DNA from: Flavobacterium sp. WC2421
GTDB taxonomy: Bacteria; Bacteroidota; Bacteroidia; Flavobacteriales; Flavobacteriaceae
Assembly: GCF_040822115.1 (NCBI RefSeq)
Contig: NZ_CP162004.1
Coordinates: 3,767,001-3,831,000, forward strand
Direction: 5' to 3'
DNA length: 64,000 nt
Within the stretch, counting starts at the first letter, position 1, and the number at the start of each line of letters is the position of its first letter. The notes beneath the pieces are model-generated. The model ran no database searches and was not told the DNA's origin. It worked only from the letters and a program-made list of their open reading frames with translations. Positions 53,665-62,287 of the stretch are shown piece after piece. A program made the translations under genes and the position numbers.

Positions 53665-54828
53665 TTACTTTGACGCAAACAACTTGACATCATTCTCGGA
53701 AATCTCGCTTCCTCCAAGAATTATTAAACGCTCTACCACATTTCGTAATTCTCTAATATTCCCTGTCCAATCGTATTCTTGCAATAGTTTCACAGCATCT
53801 TTAGAAAATTTCTTTACCACATTTCCTTGCTCAGAAGCAATTTTGTCAGCAAAATGAGCAATTAACATTGGAATATCATCACGTCTATCATTTAACGAGG
53901 GTACTTTTATTAATATTACTGCTAATCTATGGTATAAATCTTCACGGAAACGACCTTCGGCTATTTCTACTTTCAAATCCTTATTTGTTGCAGCTACTAC
54001 ACGAACATCGACTTTAATATCTTTATCGGCACCAACTCTTGTAATCATACTTTCTTGTAAAGCACGCAATACTTTGGCTTGAGCCGAAAGACTCATATCG
54101 CCAATTTCATCCAAGAAAATAGTTCCTTTATCAGCCGCTTCAAATTTACCTGCACGGTCTTTTACAGCAGAAGTAAAAGCGCCTTTTACGTGACCAAACA
54201 ATTCGCTTTCTATCAATTCAGATGGGATGGCAGCACAGTTAACTTCAATTAAAGGAAAATTAGCTCTTTCGCTTTTTTCATGTAATTGGTGTGCTACTAA
54301 TTCTTTTCCGGTTCCATTAGGTCCAGTAATTAGAACTCTAGCTTCAGTAGGAGCTACTTTGTCAATCATCACTTTGATGTGATTGATGGCCTCACTATCC
54401 CCAATCATTTCGTAATTCTTACTTACTTTTTTCTTTAAAATCTTATTTTCAACTACAAGTTGTTTTTTGTCTAATGCGTTTCGAACGGTATTTAATAAAC
54501 GGTTCAAATCTGGTGGTTTTGATATGTAATCAAAAGCCCCCAAACGCATGGTATTGATTGCCGTTTCCATATCGCCATGACCAGAGATCATTACCATTGG
54601 GATTTCGGGTTTTATTTTTTTTACAGCTTCGAGCAATTCTACACCATCCATCTTTGGCATTTTGATATCGCACAAAACCAAATCGTAATCGTTGTTTTTT
54701 ATTTTTTCAAAACCTACAACACCATCTTCGGCATCTTCTACTTCATAGGTATCATTTTCTTCGGAAAGTATTTTTGTCAATACTCTTCGAATAGCTGCTT
54801 CGTCTTCTATAATTAGTATTTTAGGCAT
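53665..54828 (-). CDS. Sigma-54 activator response regulator without DNA-binding domain
   Basis: The 387-aa protein has a receiver domain with the phosphoacceptor Asp54 (LVLCDIKMPKMDG), then an AAA+ domain with Walker A TGPNGTGKE and a GAFTSA loop (usually GAFTGA) that contacts sigma-54, and the Walker B and R-finger region. It ends NVVERLIILGGSEISENDVKLFASK, without the Fis-type HTH domain. NtrC-like proteins lacking HTH exist in flavobacteria, from memory. No histidine kinase gene is adjacent. Confidence 0.88.
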   Translation of the reverse strand: MPKILIIEDEAAIRRVLTKILSEENDTYEVEDAEDGVVGFEKIKNNDYDLVLCDIKMPKMDGVELLEAVKKIKPEIPMVMISGHGDMETAINTMRLGAFDYISKPPDLNRLLNTVRNALDKKQLVVENKILKKKVSKNYEMIGDSEAINHIKVMIDKVAPTEARVLITGPNGTGKELVAHQLHEKSERANFPLIEVNCAAIPSELIESELFGHVKGAFTSAVKDRAGKFEAADKGTIFLDEIGDMSLSAQAKVLRALQESMITRVGADKDIKVDVRVVAATNKDLKVEIAEGRFREDLYHRLAVILIKVPSLNDRRDDIPMLIAHFADKIASEQGNVVKKFSKDAVKLLQEYDWTGNIRELRNVVERLIILGGSEISENDVKLFASK

Positions 54829-54846
54829 GTTTTTTTATTATTTTAC

Positions 54847-54878
54847 CGCAAAGTTCGCAAAGTTTTTTTTGCAAAGTT
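54847..54878. repeat. CGCAAAGTT repeat
   Basis: Two tandem CGCAAAGTT nonamers (54847-54864), a T run, then GCAAAGTTCACAAA (54871-54884), just upstream of the response-regulator gene. A repeat like this is common between flavobacterial genes, from memory. Confidence 0.5.
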
Positions 54879-54905
54879 CACAAATTAATTATAATCTATT
54901 TCAAT

Positions 54906-54983
54906 AACCCTGATTGCAGTGAAAATCCTTTTTTAATTCGCTTCTTTAGCGAATTAAAAAAGATTGAAACGAAAAGCAGGAAA
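54906..54983 (+). repeat. Variable-stem REP-like element, copy C
   Basis: Flanks AACCCTGATTGCAGTG, AAAATCC and GATTGAAACG, AAAGCAGGAAA match copies A and B. The central stem is 14 bp and perfect (TTTTTTAATTCGCT 54929-54942 with AGCGAATTAAAAAA 54948-54961), of sequence unrelated to the other two. Confidence 0.75.
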
Positions 54984-54998
54984 TTGTTCCAAATTATT

Positions 54999-56315
54999 TT
55001 AATAGTTAAGCCATTTATACAACTCTTTCCAAGTTGGTTTTTTTCCGTACATCAATATTCCTACTCTATAAATCTTGGCAGCAAACCAAACTACTCCAAA
55101 GAAAGTGGCAAATAACAATGTTACAGATATGGCAATTTGCCACAAAGGTACGCCAAACGGGATTCGCATCAACATAACAATAGGCGATGTGAGCGGAATC
55201 ATGGAGAAAACGACTGCAATTGTTCCATGTGGGTCATGTATTACACTAAAAAATCCAACATAAACACTCAACATCAACGGCATGATAATAGGCAGTAAAA
55301 ACTGTTGTGAGTCGGTTTGATTATCAACAGCCGCACCAATTGCCGCGTAGAATGAACTGTAAAGGAAATAACCACCTATGAAATAAACCACAAAACCCAG
55401 CAAAATATTAGCAATGGGTAAGTTCCATAATTCCTTGATATACATTTGGGCTGTGCCAGCAAATTCCTGCTGAGCTTGCTGCATTAATTCCGGTGGAACT
55501 TTAGCAGTTGGCCCTACGTTAACCCCAAAAAACAGTGAAGCAGCAAACATTAATGATAGACCAATTACTGCCCAAATTACGAACTGCAATATTCCTGCTA
55601 GCGATGTTCCTATGATTTTACCAATCATTAATTGGAATGGTTTTACGGAGGAAATAATGATTTCTATGATCCGATTTGTCTTTTCTTCGATTACAGAACG
55701 CATCACCATATTTCCATAAATTATGATGAACATCATGATTAGATAACCAAAACCGCCACCTATAGCAACTTTAATTTCGTTTAATCCTTTTACACTTGCT
55801 TCCCCTGAAGCCTTGGCCAGACTAATATTTACTACTGATTGTGCCTTTTTAATCGCTAACGTATCAAGGTGTGCATTCTCCAAATTTATTTTGGTGATTT
55901 TATTGCCTATCACATCTTGGACATTCTCAATAAAGGAAATACTAGGACTACTGTTCGATATAAATTGAATTTCACTTTCAAAATCAGTAATTTTTGTTGC
56001 TTTAGGTATGATCAATAAACCTTCATAACTTTCATTAGTGATGCTATCTTTTAGAAACTTGGAATCAATAATAGATAAATCGATGTATTTATATTCGCCT
56101 TTTTTACTGTTTTGTGAAGTAAAGTCTTTTACAAACAAGCCTGATTCGTCGTGAATGGCGATTCGTTTTGTATCTGCTTTCATCGAACTTAAATAACCTA
56201 CAAAAGCGGCTATACCTACAAATAGTAACGGACTTAAAAAAGTCATTACAATAAAAGATTTATTACGCACTTTGGCAATAAACTCTCTTTTTATGATTAA
56301 TGAAATGATGCTCAT
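54999..56315 (-). CDS. ABC-2 type transporter permease (NatB-like)
   Basis: The 438-aa membrane protein has an N-terminal hydrophobic segment (about 20-42), a large extracytoplasmic loop of about 130 residues, then five or six segments. The motif NMVMRSVIEEKTNRIIEIIISSVKPFQLMIGKIIG is typical of NatB/ABC-2 permeases. With the ATPase encoded 30 bp upstream it forms an exporter of unknown substrate. Confidence 0.88.
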   Translation of the reverse strand: MSIISLIIKREFIAKVRNKSFIVMTFLSPLLFVGIAAFVGYLSSMKADTKRIAIHDESGLFVKDFTSQNSKKGEYKYIDLSIIDSKFLKDSITNESYEGLLIIPKATKITDFESEIQFISNSSPSISFIENVQDVIGNKITKINLENAHLDTLAIKKAQSVVNISLAKASGEASVKGLNEIKVAIGGGFGYLIMMFIIIYGNMVMRSVIEEKTNRIIEIIISSVKPFQLMIGKIIGTSLAGILQFVIWAVIGLSLMFAASLFFGVNVGPTAKVPPELMQQAQQEFAGTAQMYIKELWNLPIANILLGFVVYFIGGYFLYSSFYAAIGAAVDNQTDSQQFLLPIIMPLMLSVYVGFFSVIHDPHGTIAVVFSMIPLTSPIVMLMRIPFGVPLWQIAISVTLLFATFFGVVWFAAKIYRVGILMYGKKPTWKELYKWLNY

Positions 56316-56345
56316 TTAATTTAGAATTTAGGATTTACCAAAAAA

Positions 56346-57269
56346 TTATTTTTCGCTAACGGATTGAATAAAAATATCATTTACACTTGGTATTTTTTCC
56401 ACAAAATGGGTGACTTGTCCACGTTGCGTCAATACGTTTAATAGTTCATTTGGCAAGGCTTTTCCCAATTGAATTTCTAGCTTTAGTTCCTTGTTTAAGG
56501 ATTTGAAATTAGCGGGACCAACAGTGAATTTTTGTGTAATATCATACATCAAACCTTCTACATTATCAGATAATATCCCCACTTCATAGCTATTCGTTTT
56601 AAACTGTCTTTTTACATCACTCAGTTTTCCTTCTAATAACTTATTTGACTTATGGATTAAAGCAATATCATCACATAGTTCTTCTACGCTTTCCATACGG
56701 TGTGTAGAAAAAATGATAGTTGCACCCTCTTCTCTTAAAGCTAAAATTTCCTCTTTTATAACATTGGCATTTACTGGATCAAAACCGGAGAAAGGCTCGT
56801 CAAAAATCAATAATTTTGGCTTGTGCAACACACAAACTACAAACTGAATTTTTTGTGCCATTCCTTTAGAAAGCTCTTGGATTTTTTTGTTCCACCAACC
56901 TTGAATTCCTAGTCTATCAAACCAATAATCCAATTGTTTTTTGGCTTCGGCTTTTGAAAGTCCTTTCATTTGAGCCAAATACAAACATTGTTCCCCCACT
57001 TTCATACTGGTGTACAAACCTCTTTCTTCCGGAAGATATCCAATATATTGAACGTGTTTAGGTTGTAGTTTTTCACCATCAAGAATGATTTCACCACGAT
57101 CTGGAAATGTAATTTGGTTTATGATTCGGATTAAAGAGGTTTTTCCGGCACCGTTAGGACCTAATAGTCCATAAATACTGCCCTTAGGAACTGATAATGA
57201 AACTTCATTAAGCGCTACATAATCACCATATTGCTTAACCACTTTATTAACTTCAAGTAAAATACTCAT
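56346..57269 (-). CDS. ABC transporter ATP-binding protein (NatA-like)
   Basis: The 307-aa ATPase has Walker A LLGPNGAGKTS (about 34-44), the signature ELSKGMAQKIQF, Walker B LLIFDEPFSGFDP and the H-loop FSTHRME. The C-terminal extension of about 90 residues (VGILSDNVEGLM onward) resembles DUF4162, common in such exporters. It is the first gene of the operon with the permease at 54999. Confidence 0.92.
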   Translation of the reverse strand: MSILLEVNKVVKQYGDYVALNEVSLSVPKGSIYGLLGPNGAGKTSLIRIINQITFPDRGEIILDGEKLQPKHVQYIGYLPEERGLYTSMKVGEQCLYLAQMKGLSKAEAKKQLDYWFDRLGIQGWWNKKIQELSKGMAQKIQFVVCVLHKPKLLIFDEPFSGFDPVNANVIKEEILALREEGATIIFSTHRMESVEELCDDIALIHKSNKLLEGKLSDVKRQFKTNSYEVGILSDNVEGLMYDITQKFTVGPANFKSLNKELKLEIQLGKALPNELLNVLTQRGQVTHFVEKIPSVNDIFIQSVSEK

Positions 57270-57363
57270 GCTGAATTTTGAATTTATTTCATCCGTTTGG
57301 CTCGTTATCGCCTCACGCGTGTAAAAGTAAATAATTAGTAGCGAATTAGGCCCAAATGTTACA

Positions 57364-57397
57364 TAAAAAAACCCATCCTTATTTGAACAAGGATGGG
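57364..57397 (-). terminator. dnaJ terminator
   Basis: CCCATCCTT (57372-57380) pairs with AAGGATGGG (57389-57397). On the minus strand it is followed by a T run. It lies 31 bp beyond the dnaJ stop codon. Confidence 0.85.
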
Positions 57398-57427
57398 AAT
57401 ATATTTAATTTTTAACCTTTATAAAAA

Positions 57428-58552
57428 TTAAGAAAACATATCTTTTACTTTCTCGAAAAATGATTTATCTGATTTTTCAGGATTTGGAACAAAGTTTTCA
57501 TTATCAATATTTTTTTCAAAAAATTGTTTTTGCTCTTTGTTTAATGTTTTTGGAGTCCAAACGTTTACATGAACTAGCAAATCACCACTTCCGTAACCAT
57601 TAATACTAGGAATACCTTTTCCTTTTAGCCTAAGAATTTTTCCTGATTGAATTCCTTCTTCTAGTTTTATTCTTACTTTACCATTGATTGCTTCGATATC
57701 TTTAGAGATTCCAAGGACCGCTTCGGCAAAACTGATGTATAAATCATAATGTAAATTCTCTCCTTCACGTTTCAAGAATTCATGTTCTAGCTCTTCAATA
57801 GCTACAATTAAATCTCCTGGAACACTGTTCCCTGGAGCATCATTTCCTTTATTAGAAACTTTCAATTGCATTCCGTCTACTACTCCAGCAGGAATTTTTA
57901 TTGATACAGTTTCATCTTCAAGAATCATTCCTTGAGAATCCGCTTCAGATGGTTTTTTATCTAAAATTTGACCAGAACCACCACAAGTTGGACAAGTGGA
58001 AGCTGATTGCATTCTACCCAAAATTGTATTGGTCACACGCATCACCTGCCCTTGACCATTACAGGTAGAACAAGTTTTATACGATACGCCAGGCGCTTGT
58101 ACTTTACGTTTTACTTTTACTTTTTTCTCTACACCATTTGCAATTTCTTCCAAAGTTAATTTCACTTTGATACGAAGATTGCTACCTTTGGTTCTGCGTT
58201 GACCTCCGCCACCGCCTCCAAATCCGCCACCACCACCAAAGGCGCTACCGAAGATATCTCCAAATTGACTGAAGATATCATCCATATTCATTCCGCCATG
58301 ATGACCACCTCCACCAAAACCTCCTGAACCATCAAAAGCTTGATGACCATATTGGTCGTATTTTGCTTTTTTATTTGGATCACTTAAAATTTCGTAAGCT
58401 TCAGCAGCTTCTTTAAATTTATCTTCTGCCGATTTGTCTCCAGGGTTTTTGTCAGGATGAAACTCTAACGCTTTTTTTCTGTAGGCTTTCTTTATAGCTG
58501 CAGCATCTGCACCTTTAGAAATACCTAATATCTCGTAAAAATCTTTTTTCAT
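57428..58552 (-). CDS. dnaJ: Chaperone DnaJ with a two-motif zinc centre
   Basis: The 374-aa Hsp40 stimulates DnaK ATPase. The start at 58552 (MKKDFYEIL) is preferred over one five codons upstream. The J domain has the HPD motif (EFHPDKNPGDKS), then a long Gly/Phe region. The central zinc region has only two CxxCxGxG motifs (CSTCNGQG and CPTCGGSG) where four are usual, so only one zinc site can form. The missing part is replaced by a linker (DKKPSEADSQGMILEDE). Two-motif DnaJ is typical of Bacteroidota, from memory. It follows grpE by 46 bp on the same strand; dnaK is not here. Confidence 0.92.
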   Translation of the reverse strand: MKKDFYEILGISKGADAAAIKKAYRKKALEFHPDKNPGDKSAEDKFKEAAEAYEILSDPNKKAKYDQYGHQAFDGSGGFGGGGHHGGMNMDDIFSQFGDIFGSAFGGGGGFGGGGGGQRRTKGSNLRIKVKLTLEEIANGVEKKVKVKRKVQAPGVSYKTCSTCNGQGQVMRVTNTILGRMQSASTCPTCGGSGQILDKKPSEADSQGMILEDETVSIKIPAGVVDGMQLKVSNKGNDAPGNSVPGDLIVAIEELEHEFLKREGENLHYDLYISFAEAVLGISKDIEAINGKVRIKLEEGIQSGKILRLKGKGIPSINGYGSGDLLVHVNVWTPKTLNKEQKQFFEKNIDNENFVPNPEKSDKSFFEKVKDMFS

Positions 58553-58597
58553 TTTTTTGTTTTTCAATGGTATAGAAGCGAAAAAAATATTCCTCTA

Positions 58598-59185
58598 CTA
58601 TTGTCCTATTACAACTTTTGGAAAACGAATAATCTTATCTCCCAATTTATATCCTTTTTCAAGAACATCAACAATTTTACCTTTCATTTTATCATTAGGA
58701 GCCGGAATCTGAGTGATTGCTTCAGCAAAATCAGCATCAAATGCATCACCTGCTTTTAAATCTACTTGTTCCAATCCTTTTGCTACTAAAGTACTTTTCA
58801 GTTTTTCATGAATAAGCTCAACCCCTTTCATCATTAGCTCATCGTCTGATTTAGCTATTTCTATAACAGCTCTGTCAAAATCATCCAAAACAGGAAGCAT
58901 CGCTAATAAAACTTCTTGATTTGCTGTTTTAAACAACTCAATACGCTCTTTAGTAGTTCTACGTTTGTAATTTTCAAATTCAGCAAACAATCGTAAATAC
59001 TTATCTTTTTCTTTTGCTAAATCTTGCGTTAATTGCTCTTCAACACTTAATTCTTCAGCAATCACTTGCTCGTCATTAGCGTTAGTATCTGGAGTTACAT
59101 CTTCAATTTTTGGATCCATTTCTGTGTTATCAGTAGCCATATTGCCCTTATTTTTAAAAATATTCTTAAAGTTCATTTTTTTCAC
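58598..59185 (-). CDS. grpE: Nucleotide exchange factor GrpE
   Basis: The 195-aa protein exchanges ADP for ATP on DnaK. It has the acidic N-terminal region, a long coiled coil (QLTQDLAKEKDKYLRLFAEFENYKRRTTKERIELF), and the C-terminal beta-domain (LEKGYKLGDKIIRFPKVVIGQ). The start is unclear: MKKMNFKNIFKNK begins at 59185, M at 59176 also fits, and MATDNTEMD at 59140 is a third choice. The gene is upstream of dnaJ in the same operon. Confidence 0.9.
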   Translation of the reverse strand: MKKMNFKNIFKNKGNMATDNTEMDPKIEDVTPDTNANDEQVIAEELSVEEQLTQDLAKEKDKYLRLFAEFENYKRRTTKERIELFKTANQEVLLAMLPVLDDFDRAVIEIAKSDDELMMKGVELIHEKLKSTLVAKGLEQVDLKAGDAFDADFAEAITQIPAPNDKMKGKIVDVLEKGYKLGDKIIRFPKVVIGQ

Positions 59186-59423
59186 TTTTCTTTGAATTGC
59201 AAAAGTACTGCCAAATCTTATAAAATGTCAAATTGTCATTCTTTAATTTGACGAAACTTATTTTCAGAACTATTTTAGTTCAAATAAATTCCTATCAAAA
59301 TATAAATTTTAATATAATTTTAAGACTATTACGTTTTAGTTTCTATAAGTTTGTTACTGGTTCTGATCTAAAAAATTTAAGGTTAGTTTCTAAATAATTA
59401 TTAATTCGTGATTACCTTATATT

Positions 59424-59460
59424 AAAAAAAGCTTTGTTTACTAAAACAAAGCTTTTTTTT
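59424..59460 (-). terminator. hisS terminator
   Basis: GCTTTGTTT (59431-59439) and AAACAAAGC (59444-59452) with an ACTA loop form a stem extended by A-T pairs on both sides. A T run follows on either strand. It lies 14 bp past the hisS stop on the minus strand. Confidence 0.85.
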
Positions 59461-59474
59461 ATGTTACAAAGTCG

Positions 59475-60845
59475 TTATAATAACGCTTCCTTCAGTCCTT
59501 CAAAGTCTATTGAAACTTGCTCCCCAGTCACTAAGTTTTTAAGCGAAAATAGATTTGATTCTATCTCCTTTTCTCCCGCAATTACCGCAAAAGGAATATT
59601 TCGTTTATCAGCATGTTGAAACTGTTTTGCCATTTTTACATTATCAGGGTACAACTCTACCTTTATTCCCGAAGCCCTTAATCGCTTAATCGCTTTCATG
59701 GCATAAAAAGCTTCATTATCACCATAATTAATAAATAAAGCTTTAGTGGTTGCAGTTACCGTTTCTGGAAATAAATTGAGTTCTTCTACAACCAAATAAA
59801 TTCGGTCTAAACCAAAAGAAATACCAACACCACTCATGTTTTTTAATCCAAAAATTCCAGTCAAATCGTCATAACGTCCACCACCACCAATAGACCCCAT
59901 AGCAACTGTCTTTGGCGGAGCTACTTCAAAAATAGCACCCGTATAATAATTAAGTCCTCTTGCTAAAGTGACATCCAAATCTAAAATTGCTGTCGATAAT
60001 CCAAGCGTCATAACATTATCACAAATAAAACGCAATTCTTCCACTCCTTTCATTCCTTCAGCAGAAGACACTAAAAGTTGGGATAATTTTTCAATTTTTT
60101 CAGAAATCGTTCCGGTAAAATTAAACAAAGGCTGTACTTTTTCAATAGCTACTTCATCAATTCCTTTTTCGATCATTTCCTTTTTTACGCCATCCTCACC
60201 TATTTTGTCTAGTTTATCCAAAGCAACAGTAAAGTCAATCAATTTATCCGATGCACCGATTACCTCAGCTATTCCAGATAATATTTTTCGATTATTGATT
60301 TTAACAGTTACTCCTTCTAAACCCAAAGCGGTAAAAACAGTATCGTAAAGTTGTACCAATTCTACTTCTTGCCATAACGATTTTGAACCCACCACATCAG
60401 CATCACATTGAAAGAACTCTCTAAAACGGCCTTTTTGAGGACGATCAGCTCGCCAAACTGGTTGTATTTGATATCTTTTAAAAGGAAATTCAATATCATT
60501 TTGATGTTGCACCACGTATCTTGCAAATGGTACTGTTAAATCATAACGCAACGCTTTCTCAGAAATACTTGAAGTTAATTTAGTACTGTCTTTATTTTCT
60601 AAATGAGTTGTATTGGCTTTAGCCAAATAATCTCCAGAATTCAATATTTTAAAAATTAATCGATCGCCCTCTTCTCCATATTTACCCATCAAGGTATCTG
60701 AGTTTTCAAAAGAAGGTGTTTCTATGGGCTGAAAACCAAATTTCTCAAAATTACTTTTAATAATTTGTATAATATATTGACGTTTCGCCACCTCTGTTGG
60801 TGAAAAATCTCTTGTCCCTTTTGGAATGCTTGGTTTTGATGCCAT
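59475..60845 (-). CDS. hisS: Histidyl-tRNA synthetase
   Basis: The 456-aa class II synthetase charges tRNA-His. Motif 1 region is [11 protein letters not shown] at the start; motif 2 is [20 protein letters not shown]; the histidine-binding segment [14 protein letters not shown] and motif 3 ([12 protein letters not shown]) follow. The C-terminal anticodon-binding domain has the final about 90 residues. Length is normal. Confidence 0.95.
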   Translation of the reverse strand: MASKPSIPKGTRDFSPTEVAKRQYIIQIIKSNFEKFGFQPIETPSFENSDTLMGKYGEEGDRLIFKILNSGDYLAKANTTHLENKDSTKLTSSISEKALRYDLTVPFARYVVQHQNDIEFPFKRYQIQPVWRADRPQKGRFREFFQCDADVVGSKSLWQEVELVQLYDTVFTALGLEGVTVKINNRKILSGIAEVIGASDKLIDFTVALDKLDKIGEDGVKKEMIEKGIDEVAIEKVQPLFNFTGTISEKIEKLSQLLVSSAEGMKGVEELRFICDNVMTLGLSTAILDLDVTLARGLNYYTGAIFEVAPPKTVAMGSIGGGGRYDDLTGIFGLKNMSGVGISFGLDRIYLVVEELNLFPETVTATTKALFINYGDNEAFYAMKAIKRLRASGIKVELYPDNVKMAKQFQHADKRNIPFAVIAGEKEIESNLFSLKNLVTGEQVSIDFEGLKEALL

Positions 60846-60854
60846 TACTATAAG

Positions 60855-60938
60855 TTATGAATTTTAAATTATGAATTATGAATTTTAAATTAGAGGCGAT
60901 TTTTAAAAATCGCAATCTTTAATTCAAAATTCATAATT
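60855..60938. repeat. Nested palindrome with heptanucleotide repeats
   Basis: Five 7-base units (TTATGAA and TTTTAAA types, 60855-60889) form the left arm. Its last part (60874-60891) pairs with 60921-60938 at 17 of 18 positions. Inside lies a perfect 18-bp palindrome GCGATTTTTAAAAATCGC (60896-60913). It fills the divergent space between hisS and the permease gene at 61027. Confidence 0.7.
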
Positions 60939-61026
60939 GGTGCTGCAAATATCTTATTTTTAAAATAAATATTCCATCTTCTAAAACAAACTTGTAACAA
61001 AAATTGTATTTTCGTGTCAAACTAGT

Positions 61027-62268
61027 ATGATGCTAAATTTATTCAAAGAAAATGTTCGGATTGCAGTAGGTTCAATTAGAACTCAATTATTACGTACAAC
61101 ACTAACCGTTTTAATCATTGCTATAGGAATCACCGCTTTAGTAGGAATACTAACTGTTGTATCTGCATTAGAAAACACGATTTCCTCTGATTTTGCATCG
61201 ATGGGAGCCAATACATTCAATATAAATCAATACGAAAACACCACGCGAAGACGAGGGGAAGAACGAGAAATTATTAATCCAATTATTTCGTATCCCGAAG
61301 CTGTAGAATTCAAAAATAAGTATAAATATCCTTTTACAGAAACTTCATTATCATTTACCGCCACATCTTCAGCCGAAGTAAAATTTGAAGCTACTAAAAC
61401 TGATCCTGAGATTTCTGTTGTGGGTGTAGACGAACATTTTATTACCAATTCAGGTTTAGAAACAAAACTAGGACGAAATTTCAATGGTTTTGATATTTCA
61501 AACAATACCTATTCTTGCATTGTAGGCTCTGATTTTGAAAAAGGATTATTAAAAGACGTAAACCCAATTGACAAAGTCATCTCCATTCGTGGCGCCCGTT
61601 TTAAAGTAATTGGAGTATTAAAAGAAAAAGGGTCCACCTTTGGTAACAGCCAAGACTTAAGAGTTTTAATTCCTATTCAAGTGGCGCGGTCTTTATTTAC
61701 AGCTCCTAATATTAATTACACGATGAGTATCATGGTTTCTAAGAAAGAACTTCTAGATCAAGCCATTGATAATGCCACGAGCACCATGCGAAGAGTTCGA
61801 AAACTGAGTCCTTTAAAAGATAATAATTTTGGAGTGGTACGTTCTGACGATTTGATTAATAGAATTCTAGGAATCACAAAATATTTAGGATTAGCTTCTT
61901 GGTTAATTGGAATTATAACCATCCTTGGTTCATCAATCGCTTTAATGAACATCATGATTGTTTCTGTAACGGAGCGCACAAGGGAAATTGGAGTTAGAAA
62001 AGCGTTGGGTGCTAAAAAAAGTACCGTAGCTTTTCAATTTTTTATTGAAACCCTACTTATTGGTCAATTGGGTGGATTGATGGGAATTATTTTTGGAATT
62101 CTTATTGGGTACGGAATTGCAACCGCGATGAGTTTTGCTTTTGTAATCCCTTGGGGCGCTATTTTCGCTGCTTTTTTAACTAGTTTTATTGTAGCGATTA
62201 TATCTGGTTTATATCCAGCCATAAAAGCATCTACACTAGATCCTATTGAAGCATTGCGATACGAGTAG
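61027..62268 (+). CDS. MacB/FtsX-type ABC transporter permease
   Basis: The 413-aa membrane protein has one N-terminal hydrophobic segment (LLRTTLTVLIIAIGITALVGILTVV), a large periplasmic domain (MacB_PCD type, about 60-270), then three C-terminal segments. The motif VSVTERTREIGVRKALGAKKSTVAFQFFIETLLIGQ is the FtsX-like core. Such permeases drive mechanotransmission or export of lipoproteins and peptides with a partner ATPase, which is not adjacent. Confidence 0.88.
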   Translation: MMLNLFKENVRIAVGSIRTQLLRTTLTVLIIAIGITALVGILTVVSALENTISSDFASMGANTFNINQYENTTRRRGEEREIINPIISYPEAVEFKNKYKYPFTETSLSFTATSSAEVKFEATKTDPEISVVGVDEHFITNSGLETKLGRNFNGFDISNNTYSCIVGSDFEKGLLKDVNPIDKVISIRGARFKVIGVLKEKGSTFGNSQDLRVLIPIQVARSLFTAPNINYTMSIMVSKKELLDQAIDNATSTMRRVRKLSPLKDNNFGVVRSDDLINRILGITKYLGLASWLIGIITILGSSIALMNIMIVSVTERTREIGVRKALGAKKSTVAFQFFIETLLIGQLGGLMGIIFGILIGYGIATAMSFAFVIPWGAIFAAFLTSFIVAIISGLYPAIKASTLDPIEALRYE

Positions 62269-62287
62269 TTAAATAAATTAAAACTTA

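Noticed and set aside
54577..54816. Plus-strand frame opposite the response regulator
   Set aside because: It has an unusual Tyr/Phe-rich composition and is the reverse-strand shadow of the receiver domain.
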